Of a stretch of 64,000 bases of DNA, positions 1 through 12,300 are shown one piece after another; within the stretch, counting starts at the first letter, position 1; each line of letters starts with the position of its first letter. Origin of the DNA: Isoperla grammatica (lineage: Eukaryota; Arthropoda; Insecta; Plecoptera; Perlodidae). Both the position numbers and the translations under genes were made by a program. The notes beneath the pieces were generated by a model, which was not told the DNA's origin, did not search any database, and was given only the letters and a program-made list of their open reading frames with translations. The stretch spans positions 12,312,390-12,376,389 of the forward strand of contig OX246741.1 of assembly GCA_945910005.1 (NCBI GenBank). Direction: 5' to 3'.

Positions 1-50
1 GCCATTTCTACCGGACCGGATTGAAAATTCACCGATACTATTTCACCAAG
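1..50 (+). other. Possible 5' non-coding exon of the annexin gene
   Basis: The first 50 bases end in CACCAAG followed by GTTAGT, an acceptable splice donor. The next usable acceptor is the CAG ending at 469, followed 26 bases later by the annexin start codon. A leader exon here joined to an exon starting at 470 would put an intron of about 420 bases in the 5' UTR. No promoter element is recognisable, so this is a weak inference from splice signals only. Confidence 0.3.
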
Positions 51-495
51 GTTAGTTTTTTCTGTGAATAAATACCTAACACTTGTGTACGTCCTGTCTT
101 ATCACTAAAATTTGAATTCTTGTCACTTGATAGAGTTATTTTTGTTTTCGGTGTAGCCTAGGCCTATGACACAGTCATGGTAAGACCTTGCCACACCCCA
201 AGATAGGGCTCGGCCTAACCCAGATTAGGCATAAGTTTGAGCCCTTCTTATCCGGTATTGCGAAAGAGATAGGCCTAGTCCTATGAGTAGTAATATTAAT
301 ATTGTATGCGGCTAAAGAACAATAACCCTTTATCAATAAGTCACACATTCATGAGTAGGCTAGGCTAGGCCTATGACTGAGCAATTAACACGTTTATTGC
401 TTAACCCAACGGTTTAAATACCGCCGTCACATACATCCACTAACTTAGTTATCTTGACTCTTCCTACAGGGTTAGTTCGACGTAATTCATTCAAC

Positions 496-3400
496 ATGTC
501 TTCTCAATATTATGCATTCAAATGCACTCCGAGCGTTTTCCCGGCTGACCCGTTCGATGCTGCAGCAGACGCTGCTGCTCTGAGGAAAGCCATGAAAGGA
601 TTTGGCACCAATGAGCAAGCCATTATTGACGTATTGGCTCGAAGAGGAATCGTACAGCGTCTGGAAATCATTGAATCATTCAAGACTCAGTACGGGAAGG
701 TAAATATGATGGCGAAGTTTTGATGATTGTCACTAGGCCCTAGAGCCTATTTGTAAGTAGAGTGTACAAGAGGTACGGTACTCTTAACTGGTGTGTTATT
801 TTCAAAGAGAAACAATAGGCATAGCCGCATAGTCACAGATTTTGTTTTTCCCCAGTTAATCTTGTCCTCTTCTGCTGTTTGTCGTACCGGTACATATTCT
901 TAAGTCAACGGGTAGGCAACGTGCACTTTTTCTTTAGCCTTAGTCCCTAGGCCATGACCTAGAGACTGAACAGTTAGCTTTGCATATTGTGTGGGCGTCA
1001 AAGAAACCGGCATCATCTAGAGGCTATGTCCATAACCACTCGAATTGCAATCCAATGAAATAAAAATAAAAATGGCTCAATGCCTATAGGGCCTACTCTT
1101 ATGCAAGTTGGAAATGTGTGCTTTTAAGTTATTGCACAATGTTCTTATTATTGTCAAGGACTGGTGACTTGTGAGTGCTAATCTCTGTCACTCTTACCTA
1201 CAAAAAATCTTTGTTACAAACAGCAGTCCAGGGTATGTCAGTATTTAAGTTTTAATTCCACTATTCTCTGTTGTTTTCAGGATCTAATTTCGGAACTGAA
1301 GAGTGAGCTGGGCGGAAAGTTTGAAGACGTAATCGTTGCCTTGATGACCCCACTGCCTCAGTTCTATGCCAAAGAACTCCACGATGCTGTGAGTGGCGCG
1401 GGGACTGACGAGGAAGCCATTATCGAGATCCTTTGCACACTCAGCAACTACGGCATTCGTACCATCTCGGCGTTTTACCAGAACTGTAAGTATTTTTGCT
1501 TGCCCAATAAAGAGTAGGCCTAGTAAAAAAAGCAGTTTCATCCACTTGTCATAAGCCCTCAGATGTGACGTATCTTGACTTTATGATCATCACTACATAG
1601 CCACTTTGATGTTTCCTGTTTGTTGAGCAGTTCAGACAAAAAGAGGCTAAAAGTTAACAAGGGATAAATGAAAAACAGTTAGCGTACTGACATTTGCACT
1701 GACACATTACGTTGTTTTGGTAGGTGGCCTACCTACTTTAAGTAATATTTAAACTATATTAGACAATCATCCCTGTCCCAAGCTAACTAGTGTCATGATG
1801 ACAAAATAACTGTGTCCAGCAATACCAACTTACTTCTCTACTTGGCTCCAATTCCCACCATCCACTTGAAACAGATCCTGTACCTAGTGATAATTTTTGA
1901 CCATGTAGGCCATATTGAAATTTTGAAATACCCAAACACAGTGGGCATGACTATAATAAAGCACTCTAGCTGTTCATTCTTGTAACCTTGGGGAAGACTC
2001 TCTTTCATGTATGAAAAACACCAGGAATATGTTTGTTTTTGTTGAAACAGAGTGCATGAAACGGCGGCTTTTGAATGATTGTGAGGTCAGTATGAGAAGT
2101 TGGAGTGGGAAACTATATTGTGATTGAATAAGTTGTAATGCAGGCATAAAGCTTTGTGTTCTAGTGTGAGCAATTTCTAATGGGAATCAAAATGCCATTT
2201 AGTATCGCACTAAATTTACTTATATTTTAGATTAGGTAGGTAGCTAGTAATAGCTATAAACCACCAACCTCAATGATTAGATATGCTTGTCACCACTTTC
2301 CTAGGTAATCAAACTGCTAATTGGCTTGACTTCCTTTCTAATTATTATCAAGTATCAACCCAACTTTACCACAGTTTTGATAATGTGAAGTGTGGGTAAT
2401 CTCTTAAGCACACTTATACAATCACTTGATCAGGGTAAACCTTACTGCTGATTTTATTGTGCATTGTGTTGTTCAAAGAATTTTTTTATGCCAATCGTGT
2501 ATGTTTGTTTCAGTGTACGGAAAATCATTGGAAAGCGATCTGAAAGGAGACACATCGGGGCATTTCAAACGTCTTTTGGTTTCCTTATGTATGGTAAGTA
2601 TTTTATACTGGATGGAAGATTTTCGACCACAAACAAACTTGGGCCTGCGGTATCATGACAGCCCGCTAAATATTAATATTTAGTCTCAGACTAACTTGTT
2701 TTCTCCATGGCAACCACTGATCAGAAACGTGGATTTCACAGACAATTAATTTAATATGTTTGTTCTTGTTAGTTTTAAGTGTATATATTCACTTTCTCTC
2801 TCAAGAGGAATTCACTGTTGCACTGTCAGTGAATTGAAATAAATATGAATATGAAATATTCGGTGGTTTCATGCACTTCTAATGAAAAATCATATGCAGA
2901 TGATTCAATTTTAATTTTGAACTACTTAAAGGGTTAGAATGCAATTCTTAGCTAAATCGTACTAGGAATGGGAACACCTTATTTTTTGTAAAATTATCTT
3001 TTTGGAGCGTTTTAAAAAACACATCTTCACCGATTTAGCGTCGAAAACCTAAAACGCTAAGGAGACTTATCTCTTGTGCAGGCCAACAGAGACGAGGCCC
3101 AGGCCATCGACCCGTCGGCAGCCCGCGCTGACGCCATGGCGCTGATCGCCGCCGGAGAGAAGAAACAGTGGGGCACGGACGAGTCGACATTCAACTCGAT
3201 CCTCATCACGAGGAGTTACCCGCAGCTCAGACAGATATTCCAGGAGTACGAGCAACAGTCCGGACACGACATCGAGTCGGCAATCAAGAAGGAGTTCTCT
3301 GGGAGTATTGAGGCCGGTCTACTCGCAATAGGTAGGCCTAGTCTGTCAGAATTCATCAGATAAACACTTTATATTTGTTGAGTGTATATCCTTTTCAGTT

Positions 3401-6400
3401 ATACTGAAACCAAGGAGGACAATAGATACATATCTACTATATAGTAAAGTAGTCCAGGGCTGCTGTTCTAATTGGTTTTTATCCATTTAACGGATATGTC
3501 TACCACACAGGGTAAAGAAACGAGTTCAACGGACCTAGTCATTCACGGATATTTTGAAATTGAGTATTTCCGTGTTATTTTTCGTAAATTTGAAAACGCT
3601 TATGTGGTACGTTAATATCCCCCACCAAAAATCAGTTCCTTTATGCATGCTGAGTAGACAAAAACAGTATTTTTTAAACGATTTAATTACTGTCAACTAC
3701 GAAGCTCTATCAAGTCAAGTGTATTAATTATTGTAACCCACATGCTCATACGTGTGATTTCAGTGAAGTGCGTGAAGAGTAAGGTCGGCTTCTTTGCCGA
3801 GCGTCTCCACGCTTCCATGGCCGGACTCGGAACTCGGGACAAGACGTTGATCCGCATCGTTGTCTCCCGGTCCGAGATTGATCTCGGAGATGTCAAGAAG
3901 GCCTTCGAGGAGAAGTACGGCAAGTCTCTTGCCAGCTTCATTTCGGTGAGTGACACATCTCATCTCCTTTATACACACGATTCACTTGATTAGCAGGGCC
4001 CAAGATAGTGTGACGATAGGATACATCTTATGTAGGCTAGCCTATGGTAACCATGTTGATATACCTGCTGCAACTTACAATTAGCCTATGTAATGGATTT
4101 AATCGTAAGCAAGATATGAAATCTATAGCCTACTTGGACTTCATTTATCAGGGAAGGTTAAGATAAACATATTAGTATTGCACAGTATGATTTTTTGTCC
4201 TAACTCCTGATGATAAGAAAAAACTTACTTTTTTATGTTTCATACTTAGACACACAGGCATATATTCAAATAGTAGTAGTTAAAAATAGACTAATAGTAA
4301 GTTGCCTGTGGTAGGTTAGTGACATACATAATTAAGAGTATCTAGTCAAGCTAGGATAATTCTTGAAGGAACCACATTTTTTTAAATGAGACATTATTGC
4401 ACAGAAATTATTAGACAATGTTTTGCTGGGTGGTAGTTGTTAAGATGATGGGTTAGCTTAGCTTAAGATTTTGTCAACATGCAGAAGGAAGCTGCACTCA
4501 CCTTTCTGTCTCGAGTGTTTACTGCCAAAAGCACGACACTTCGCTTGGGGTACGGTGCTTCGATGAACTGGACGTTGTGCTTATTTTTATAAGCATGTGC
4601 GCTGTTACTTTTATTGGCTATTATTTTTTGTTAATGCAGCTTTCTCACCCATTAGAGTGGACGGAAGTGGTGATGTAGTAAAGTGCACAATATCCTACCA
4701 TATGGACTAGAGCCTTAATAAATCTTGTAATCCCACACTTTACTCTCGGAACTCGCACCAGTCAGTAGGGAAGTGTTGCCAACTGGCAACCCCAACCCTG
4801 ATACGTGACTGTGGTCAGCCACATCACTTTGCTATGCGTTCGGTGTGTCTGCACATGCGTTGGAAAACGAATACAATAGTGATGTATTGATTGATGCATT
4901 TCAGTATCCGACAGTAACAACTAACACATACCTCCGTGTAGGCCTATATTTAAATGCATCTATTGTACACACCACACACGTCATTTTGCCAGTACGTACC
5001 ATTGGTTCCGTCGGCGTAAAATTCTTCTCTGCTTTTGCTTGGCGTTGTGTAAGTTGTTAGGTGTGCTTTTATTATTTGTGTGTTGTGTGTACAGTTTTTA
5101 CATTTTAGTTTTTATTTCGATTGGTTTGGGTTATTATTGCACATTGGTGGTGGATTGTTTGACTTGTCTTAACATGGTGGATGAATCTCATACACAGGGT
5201 GGGTACACGCCATTCTGAAGATGATTAATTTAGTTAATAAATCCACCCTTGAAAGTGGGCTACCCTCAAGTTTGGTAATTCAAGATGTGATTGATTGCAT
5301 CTCTGTAGAACGCACGGCAACAAACTCTGAGAACTTGAACTTTTTTGTGTGTGGACCTGAAATCGATTTAATATCCGTGTAATGTGCGCCTGTGTTTGTG
5401 TGTTGTATGGCAGGACAGTTAACCGTTTGCTTAAATCCCAAACGTTTGTGGATGTGTGTTTGTGTATTTAATTAAGCATCCGTTGGTCAATGACTCCAAT
5501 GAGTAATATAAAGGATTTTGTCAGAAATGTAAAATATTTACTACGGAAAGGAAATATTTATCAATAAATAGTCTCATAATTAACCCCCAATACTTAATGT
5601 CTACTCTTAAAGACAGTCTTCAATCCAATAGATGTTAGGGAACTAGGTAGTATAGAGTAAACTACCGTAAATACATAATGAACAGTGATAGAGTTTTAAA
5701 TTAATATTTACATTCAGGGACATATAAACTTGTAACAAACTTCTAACATTACTAAACATGGAGATTGGGGGGAAGGATAGGAAGGAACCAACAGCTTACC
5801 TGGTCCCTTCGTCGGGTGATCAAGGCCACGTCAGGCCGAAACCGTCTCGACGTTTTGTATATATCTTTTTGTGTTTCTATCTACTCCGAAGGCCGCAACT
5901 ACTACCAGGTAAGCTGTTGGTTCCTTCCTATCCTTCCCCCCAAGCTCAAACCAGCCGTTAGGCAAACTTACACATATTCACATAAACATGGAGATTGGTT
6001 ATTGTGACATACTGTAACCTGTTATTACAGGAGGAGCGTTTTCCTAAATAACTATGCTTCATTAACAAATACTAATGTGTAGTTGAGTTAGTTAGAACCA
6101 GAACTGGGATAATAGACTGGGGGTCATTTAACTGGGACTGTACTTATTTCAGAATGTTTGTAAATAATAACCAACTTCTTCATGGAAACTTGTCTCTTGA
6201 GCGTGAATATACAGTCAGCCACAGGACAAACTTGTGCTGCTGAGCACAAGTGCTTTACATGTTTGTACCTCGGTGGTGGGCGCCCTATTCGTATCCAGCA
6301 CAATGACCTTGGTGGCGGGCAACCCTGTCCATGTACAGCGCAACTTATCTGACTGATGTTCTCTTGTGTTAGGGAGACACTTCCGGAGACTACAAGAAGG

Positions 6401-6423
6401 TTTTGCTGACTTTAGTGGGATAA
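496..6423 (+). CDS. Annexin family calcium-dependent phospholipid-binding protein
   Basis: Six coding exons in phase: 496-699, 1281-1485, 2514-2593, 3082-3331, 3764-3945 and 6373-6423, giving 323 residues, the usual length of a four-repeat annexin. The start is the Met of MSSQYYAF, 26 bases after an acceptor. Type II calcium-site signatures are visible in all four repeats: GFGT (residues 35-38), GAGT (107-110), QWGT (192-195) and GLGT (267-270). The short N-terminal head is typical of invertebrate annexins. Annexins bind acidic phospholipids on the cytosolic face of membranes when calcium rises, and act in membrane organisation, repair and traffic. The last exon ends in [13 protein letters not shown], the family C-terminus. 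A second copy of this last exon lies 225 bases downstream (see the separate entry). I cannot assign a vertebrate orthologue number. Confidence 0.95.
2657..2732. repeat. MITE family A, one-ended copy
   Basis: The segment GACAGCCCGCTAAATATT followed by TTAGTCTCAGACTAACTTG matches the arm of the complete foldback at 10037-10161. It lies in annexin intron 3, about 65 bases past the exon. Only one arm is recognisable. Confidence 0.6.
5767..5941. mobile_element. Foldback element with perfect 38-bp arms
   Basis: Positions 5767-5804 and 5904-5941 are perfect inverted repeats that start with six G/C and end in a GGTAAGC-type word. The spacer is about 100 bases. It sits in annexin intron 5. The arm reads ACCAGGTAAGCTGTTGG on the + strand, which contains a consensus 5' splice donor. 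Related ends occur near 34107 and 49516. Perfect arms suggest recent insertion or gene conversion. Confidence 0.75.
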
Positions 6424-6430
6424 GAGAATC

Positions 6431-6436
6431 AATAAA
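6431..6436 (+). terminator. Poly(A) signal for the upstream annexin last exon
   Basis: AATAAA begins 8 bases after the TAA at 6421. A strong donor (CAAG then GTAAGC) follows at 6452. Transcripts may therefore either end here or splice on to the second terminal exon. Confidence 0.5.
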
Positions 6437-6597
6437 CTAAATGTATTCAAGGTAAGCTGGTAGGTGGTAGCTGCCTTGTTTTCCTTGGTTTGGTTACTCG
6501 TGTTTTCTATTTCCTTTGCAATGTATTATATTACCTTCCTTGGAAGCGTGTTGTCTCAGTGAATTAAGTCTCATTCTGTTCTCTCTCTTTGCGACAG

Positions 6598-6651
6598 GGC
6601 GACATTTCGGGAGACTACAAGAAGGTTTTGGTGACATTAGTGGGTCAGTAA
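6598..6651 (+). CDS. Alternative annexin terminal exon (duplicate of the 6373 exon)
   Basis: After a pyrimidine-rich tract ending GCGACAG, an 18-codon exon in the same phase encodes [17 protein letters not shown] and a stop. It differs from the upstream last exon ([16 protein letters not shown]) by two substitutions and one extra residue. Splicing exon 3764-3945 directly to it gives a 324-residue annexin. Its acceptor looks stronger than that of the upstream copy. An AATAAA at 6782-6787 would serve its 3' UTR. The open frame and the conserved splice acceptor argue against a dead duplicate. Confidence 0.8.
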   Translation, partial: GDISGDYKKVLVTLVGQ

Positions 6652-6781
6652 ACTTCGTGGGTAGAAATGGTCCCCCCGATGATTGTGCAATTAGATGTGA
6701 TGCAAAGTAAATTCATGTACTTATCTGTGGTACATGCGTGGCCCGATTCTGTAACTTTGCTAACTCGCACTGCAATAGTGA

Positions 6782-6787
6782 AATAAA
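6782..6787 (+). terminator. Poly(A) signal for the downstream annexin last exon
   Basis: AATAAA lies 131 bases after the stop codon of the duplicate terminal exon, a normal 3' UTR distance. Confidence 0.5.
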
Positions 6788-6789
6788 AC

Positions 6790-9348
6790 CGCTCATAGGC
6801 CTTTGCTTGATAATGTTTATATTGGTGATGTTCATGACAAAGTACAAGAAACTTACGGAAAGGTGTTTCTCTAAGACAAAGATTGCAATAATTTAGTGCG
6901 AGTGCGCAAGTCTCAGAAACGTGACCACGTCGCTTATGGTACTGCTTAATAATTTTAAAGCTCGGTTGGATGGAAGAGATTTATTTTTTTGCTGTATAAA
7001 ATAGAAGGATATTAATCTCACAGTTTTGGTTGCACTTACAAATTGAAATTGAGTGCAACGTAAGTACATCTCATAATATTATTTAGTCAGTCAAAAAAAT
7101 AAGTCTTATCACAATATTGGTCAATTGTTCGTTCGACATTCGATGCTAATACGCCTCAAGGCACTCGCATTGTTAGAGATGCAAATTATAACATGTCTTA
7201 TTTTCCTCACGCCATTAACTCATATTTAGTTTGAGAACAATGTGATAATTGTTAACTACATTTGAATCTCATAATTATTATAAACATTATTCTCTCACAT
7301 AAAATATATCGTGAATTGAATCTCATAAAAAAAAGTTGCTTCGATTATTGGAGTCACCGCTAATATTCACACCACAATACCGATCTTAAAGTCTTTTCTT
7401 TGACTGAATAAGTGAAAATATGGCAGAGGTAGTAACAAGAAAATCTGAATAGGCCTACTGAATAAAGCAAATGCACAGCAGAACTTCAACATGTAGATGT
7501 AGATGCCCGGTTGTGTTACTTTCTAATTTGCCTACTACGTACGTAGCTTAGTCACTATTCACTGTTGAGCTACTTATAAACATTAATTAGCCTTTTGCCA
7601 TAATGGGTTGATGGTATCTTCCACAAAATGTTTAATTGAACTGTGAAGTTCTACTGTGTGCTAGTATTTTAATCACTTGCCAGCTTTCCGTTTTAGACGA
7701 GTCCATAAAGTTAGTTGACTTGATTCGATGGATACGAATATATGGCAATAACATCGATCGACGACTAACTATTTCGTAACTACTGTCTAAAAGTGATGCT
7801 GGGGGTGTCCTGTCTTTATGCCTTGCTATCTGTATGATCTTGAGCCCTATTAATGTTGTGCCATATAGCCAGTGATGTTTCGTACACACGCAAGGAACCT
7901 GAGTGTAGCGTAGACTGCTCACACGGACAATGGTGTTCGTCCTACCTTCTTCAAGTGCAATTTAATACATAGAGTGATAGAACAGACGATCGGGTGTAGC
8001 ATGTGTTAACTAACACGGGCAAATAGAAAGAAAACAGACTGGACTAGAGCTGTGTGTACGGTCATATTGTACGACACGTAGAAAAGCCGATCAAATCTCC
8101 GTTTATTTAATATGTACCATAAAACATGAATAGGGCTCTTGGCGCAAAACTAACTAAATGGTGCTACTGGTATCACTCTGTATCTCGTCTTTACTGTAAT
8201 AAGCCTAACTAAATGTGTGCCTAAACAGTTTGATATTACAGTAATATTGTTTAAAAAAATAGCTGATATATATATGTTTACATATACGGTATATTGTTCT
8301 GTAATAGTAGTTGCATTGGGCGTAGTTTTCTACACGTGTTTGTCCCGCCATTGGCAAGATCTGTGAGTATTGTTGCTTAATAAAGTCTCTTTGTCATAGA
8401 ATGTTCCATTTCTTCTAGTTCTGTGCATGGTACAAACACAATTCCTAACATATCATTTATAATAATCCTCTAGCAGATATCCCAAAAGATATGTAGCTTA
8501 GATATACTAGTGATGTGAGCTGCTATGCAGGTACTGTAACACATTATCACACAGCATATATACATTAGCCGCACTTTTGACCCAAAAAAGGTTTAACAAT
8601 CTCAATCTGTCATCTGAACTCCTTGCTACTGGTCGGTAGGTAGTGATAGAAGTATATCCTCATACCATACATATTCTAATTTAAATCTTTCGTTCTTGAC
8701 ATTGAATGGTACATACAAAATATAATTGGTACACATTATCATGACGTAAGTACGACATCAGTTGCGGTATAGGTTCCATAATATATGACACAAAAAGGAG
8801 CGTGTTGTAGCTGCTATGTTCATAATGTACCGGTATGCAATTGTGCAAAACAGTACAGAGTATACAGTATACACTGCTAGTAAGTGGCCAGGTACAGCAT
8901 AAAAATATAATAGTATAAAATATATTCTTTACCCATTTGATCACATTTCATATTACATTACGCTATCGGTCCGTGGACTATTTTACCCCCCCTCCCCCCG
9001 TGATGCCACCATCCCGTTTGACCTCTCTCATCGGAAGTATTCTTTCGAAGCACCATAGAAATGTTACCCATTAGAATTAGATTAACGGATTAGTTTTAAA
9101 CTATGTGGTTGTCAACACAGCTTGCAGTCTTTTTCTTACGTATAACATTGTAACGACTACTATCGTAACGTATGAAGATATGCACCTGATGTGCACATAT
9201 ATTGTATAATATAATGTAGGTAGCAAAAATATAAAGGAGATAACAGTTATACTATATAGGTTCAACTTTGGAACAAGTCGTTAAACTAATATGGCTCGTG
9301 TAGTGTGGATAGGTGACAAATAGACTTTGCTTGTCACTCGCTGGTGAA
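6790..9348. other. Intergenic region between annexin and MFSD8
   Basis: Nothing with coding character was found on either strand. The region is AT-rich with scattered direct words and a poly-C tract near 8984-8999. The longest open frames lack family motifs or flanking splice signals. It separates the 3' ends of two convergent genes. Confidence 0.6.
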
Positions 9349-12300
9349 TCACGCGGGCTCGTGCTGTTCCCGAGCGTTTGTTCCGTTTGAGGCGTGCGAC
9401 TGTTCACCGTCTTGCATCTGAAGAGCCTCTACTTCCTCTCCTCTCACGTCTCTAGGCCGCTCCAAGATCTTGCTCGGATCGGATTGCGCCATCCGCTTCT
9501 CCATGAGCTCCAACCAGATCATGGAGACGGCCATCATGACCGTAGTTATGCTGAAGGTCCAAACGGTCCCGAACCTCGTGTAGATGTAACTGACGAAGAC
9601 GGGACCCATGACTCGCGAGCAACATCCGGCACCGGTCATGAGACCCATCCACGTGCCCTGGGGCCGCGGTCCCAGGATCTTGCTGAAGATGGTCTGTATG
9701 AGGGTCACACCTATCGGGTAGCCGACGGAAGTGAGCGCGTAGCCCAGCAGGAACTGGGTCAAGGTCATGGCCGGCAAGTAGGTACACCACTCCTGCGTGA
9801 CGGGACAGCCGACCACCTCCGTTGTGTTGTCTGTGGCGTTGTGGATGGCAAGCGTTGCGGTACCGGGTCCCCACGGGATGAAGAGAGCTCGCCCAATCAC
9901 CATCAAGAAGAATCCACCCCACAGAAGTACTCTTCGTTCAGGGAATCTGAAACGTCATCAATTTAGCATCCTTTCTTTTCTGCTTTTTCTTGTAGCATTT
10001 TTGTAATCTACTTACGCCTGGTATTATAAACTTTTTAAAGCCCCACTAAATATTTAGTCTGGGACTAACTTGTTTTCTCCATAGCAACTTCCGATCAGAA
10101 GTGTTGTGTGCATGGAAAAAAACAAGTTAGCTCCAGACTAAACATTTAGCGGGCTGTCATATTACTGGGTCTTAATCATGTTGCTATCCACTTATGTAAG
10201 CTTTGGTCTCGTATTCAGTATCTGGTGGACCCATCACATATGCAACATTCAACAGCTCTCGAGTGTCGGTACGGTGTTGTACGAGACTTTATACAAGTCG
10301 TCAAACAGGAACCAAATACAAAATCTAGAGTCGACTGCTTGACCAGTTTATGCATCGTTTGCAAGACAGTGGGCGTGCGTACCTTTTGCAGAGCGGTGCT
10401 ATCGCAACGAAAGTAATACACGCAATGACTCCTCCGACCGCCATCAAGATGCCCATGTTGTAAAGCGCCTCCACCTTCGTCCACGCGAACTGGTCCATCG
10501 TCAGTACCGTGCCGAGGCTGAAACAAGAGCAGAACGTTCAGTGAAAACGAGGCTCTGTGAAGGGTGGGGGCGGTTTCTGCAGTGCTACGTTACTGAATCA
10601 ACAAGACAATTTTATCTTTCGTTGGTAGAGTTTAATTTAAATTAAATGCATTTCTAAGAACTGATTCTCGGACAACATACTCTACACATTATACTGCCTT
10701 GTTGTTTTGACGGCTCTAAATTCATCGCTTATATGTACATAAATATGCCGACGTGTTCGTAGATTTATGTCAAATTCAGAAATTAAAAATGTAGCTCGAA
10801 TCTGAATCGAACCCTGAACCTTCTGCATTGAAAGCAGAAATGCACCCAGAAGATTTAAGTGCACAAGCTACGAATGTAGCATGATTGAAAATAGGGGTTT
10901 GTGGATTTAGTATAACACAAATTACATCTACAAGAAAACGATCTCTGTCTAGCAACCAAGTTCACTCACGTTTCCAATAGCACGAAGTTGAAAACTAGCA
11001 CGAAGAATGCTACGATGAGGGTCCAAGTGGCAATATAGTCTGGTTTCATTAACTTCCATGTCGCTTTCTCTGCAAGGGAACAAAACACCGGTGTTAATGC
11101 ACAGTTACAGTATCATTGGAATGTGATGGATTTATTGTAATTACGTACACAAACATTTTCACGTCAATTTGAGGTTATTAGTGTTTCACGTCGACAGTAT
11201 GATCAAGTAGATGATTATTAATGACTCAAAATAATAGAATCGTTAAACTGAAAGCTTAATACGCATTTATGGGGGTTTAGACGTGACAAGGGTGGATTTT
11301 GGAAAAGATGATGAGAAAATTATCTAAAAGACTAGAAAAGAATAAGAGAAAAATAGCTGAACATTGAGAAAAATGGTTGGAAACATAAACAAACAGTGGA
11401 GAAGAGAAGAGTGGCGTGAAGCGCAGTAGAAGTGGACGTGAGCAGTATTATTCAAGGATTTGGAACAAGATTAAATGCTGACTGAAGTGTTTGCTAAACA
11501 TAGTACAATAGTGATTGACAGTGTTGGGTAAGTTCCTTAAAAAATGGACCTAGTTCCAGTTCCAGTTCCACGCAAGGGAAAAGGAACTCTTTCCAGTTCC
11601 AAGTTCCTCTAAAAAAAAAGGAACTGGGGCGTTCCTTAGTTCCTTTCAAAATGGAACTAAGTTCCTTAATAGTTCCTTTCTGCAAACAACCATTTTTCTT
11701 TGGATATTGCCGAGCGGGATACTAACCATCGACTCAATGGTTTTTATCCGGGTTTATGCATTATATACCAAGAACACTGACTAAAAGTAAGAGGTTATTT
11801 TATATTGTCAATTCTAATGCATTACAATTTACATTAATTATTAATAACTATTATAATTAATTTAATTAAAGTTTTTAAATTAAATTCAATGCCAAGGGTT
11901 CGCAAACAACGTCTAAAATATGGTTGAGATTTGTAGGAATCAATTAATGCATGTGCTTCTTTAGATTGGCTGGCGATGACCTCGAAGCACCGATTACTTT
12001 ATTAACTGGTAAACAAAGCAAGCATTTTGCCGAAAAATTTTCTTCGTCGCCGAAATATCACTTTCGCCCGAAAAAAAAATGGCCTGTATTTTTTAAAGGG
12101 CAGTATGTTATTGCCACGAACACCAGACATTATAACAAAACGATCGAAAGAGACAGCGATGTTGTCACATCCACTTGTAGCCAAGAATTGAATAGATCAG
12201 TGAATATTGAGATAGCTCCTTGCCCCTAAATAACTTCCCCCCACCCCACATCTTTCCTCATCAAAGCCTTCCCGTTTCCAATGAATTCGAAGTGATGGGT

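Noticed and set aside
9394..9966. 190-codon plus-strand open frame opposite the last MFSD8 exon
   Set aside because: It is the GC-rich antisense shadow of a well-supported MFSD8 exon, without family motifs.
11951..12229. Possible small gene
   Set aside because: It lies inside hAT element H1, lacks a recognisable domain and has no splice context. It is not a transposase by eye.
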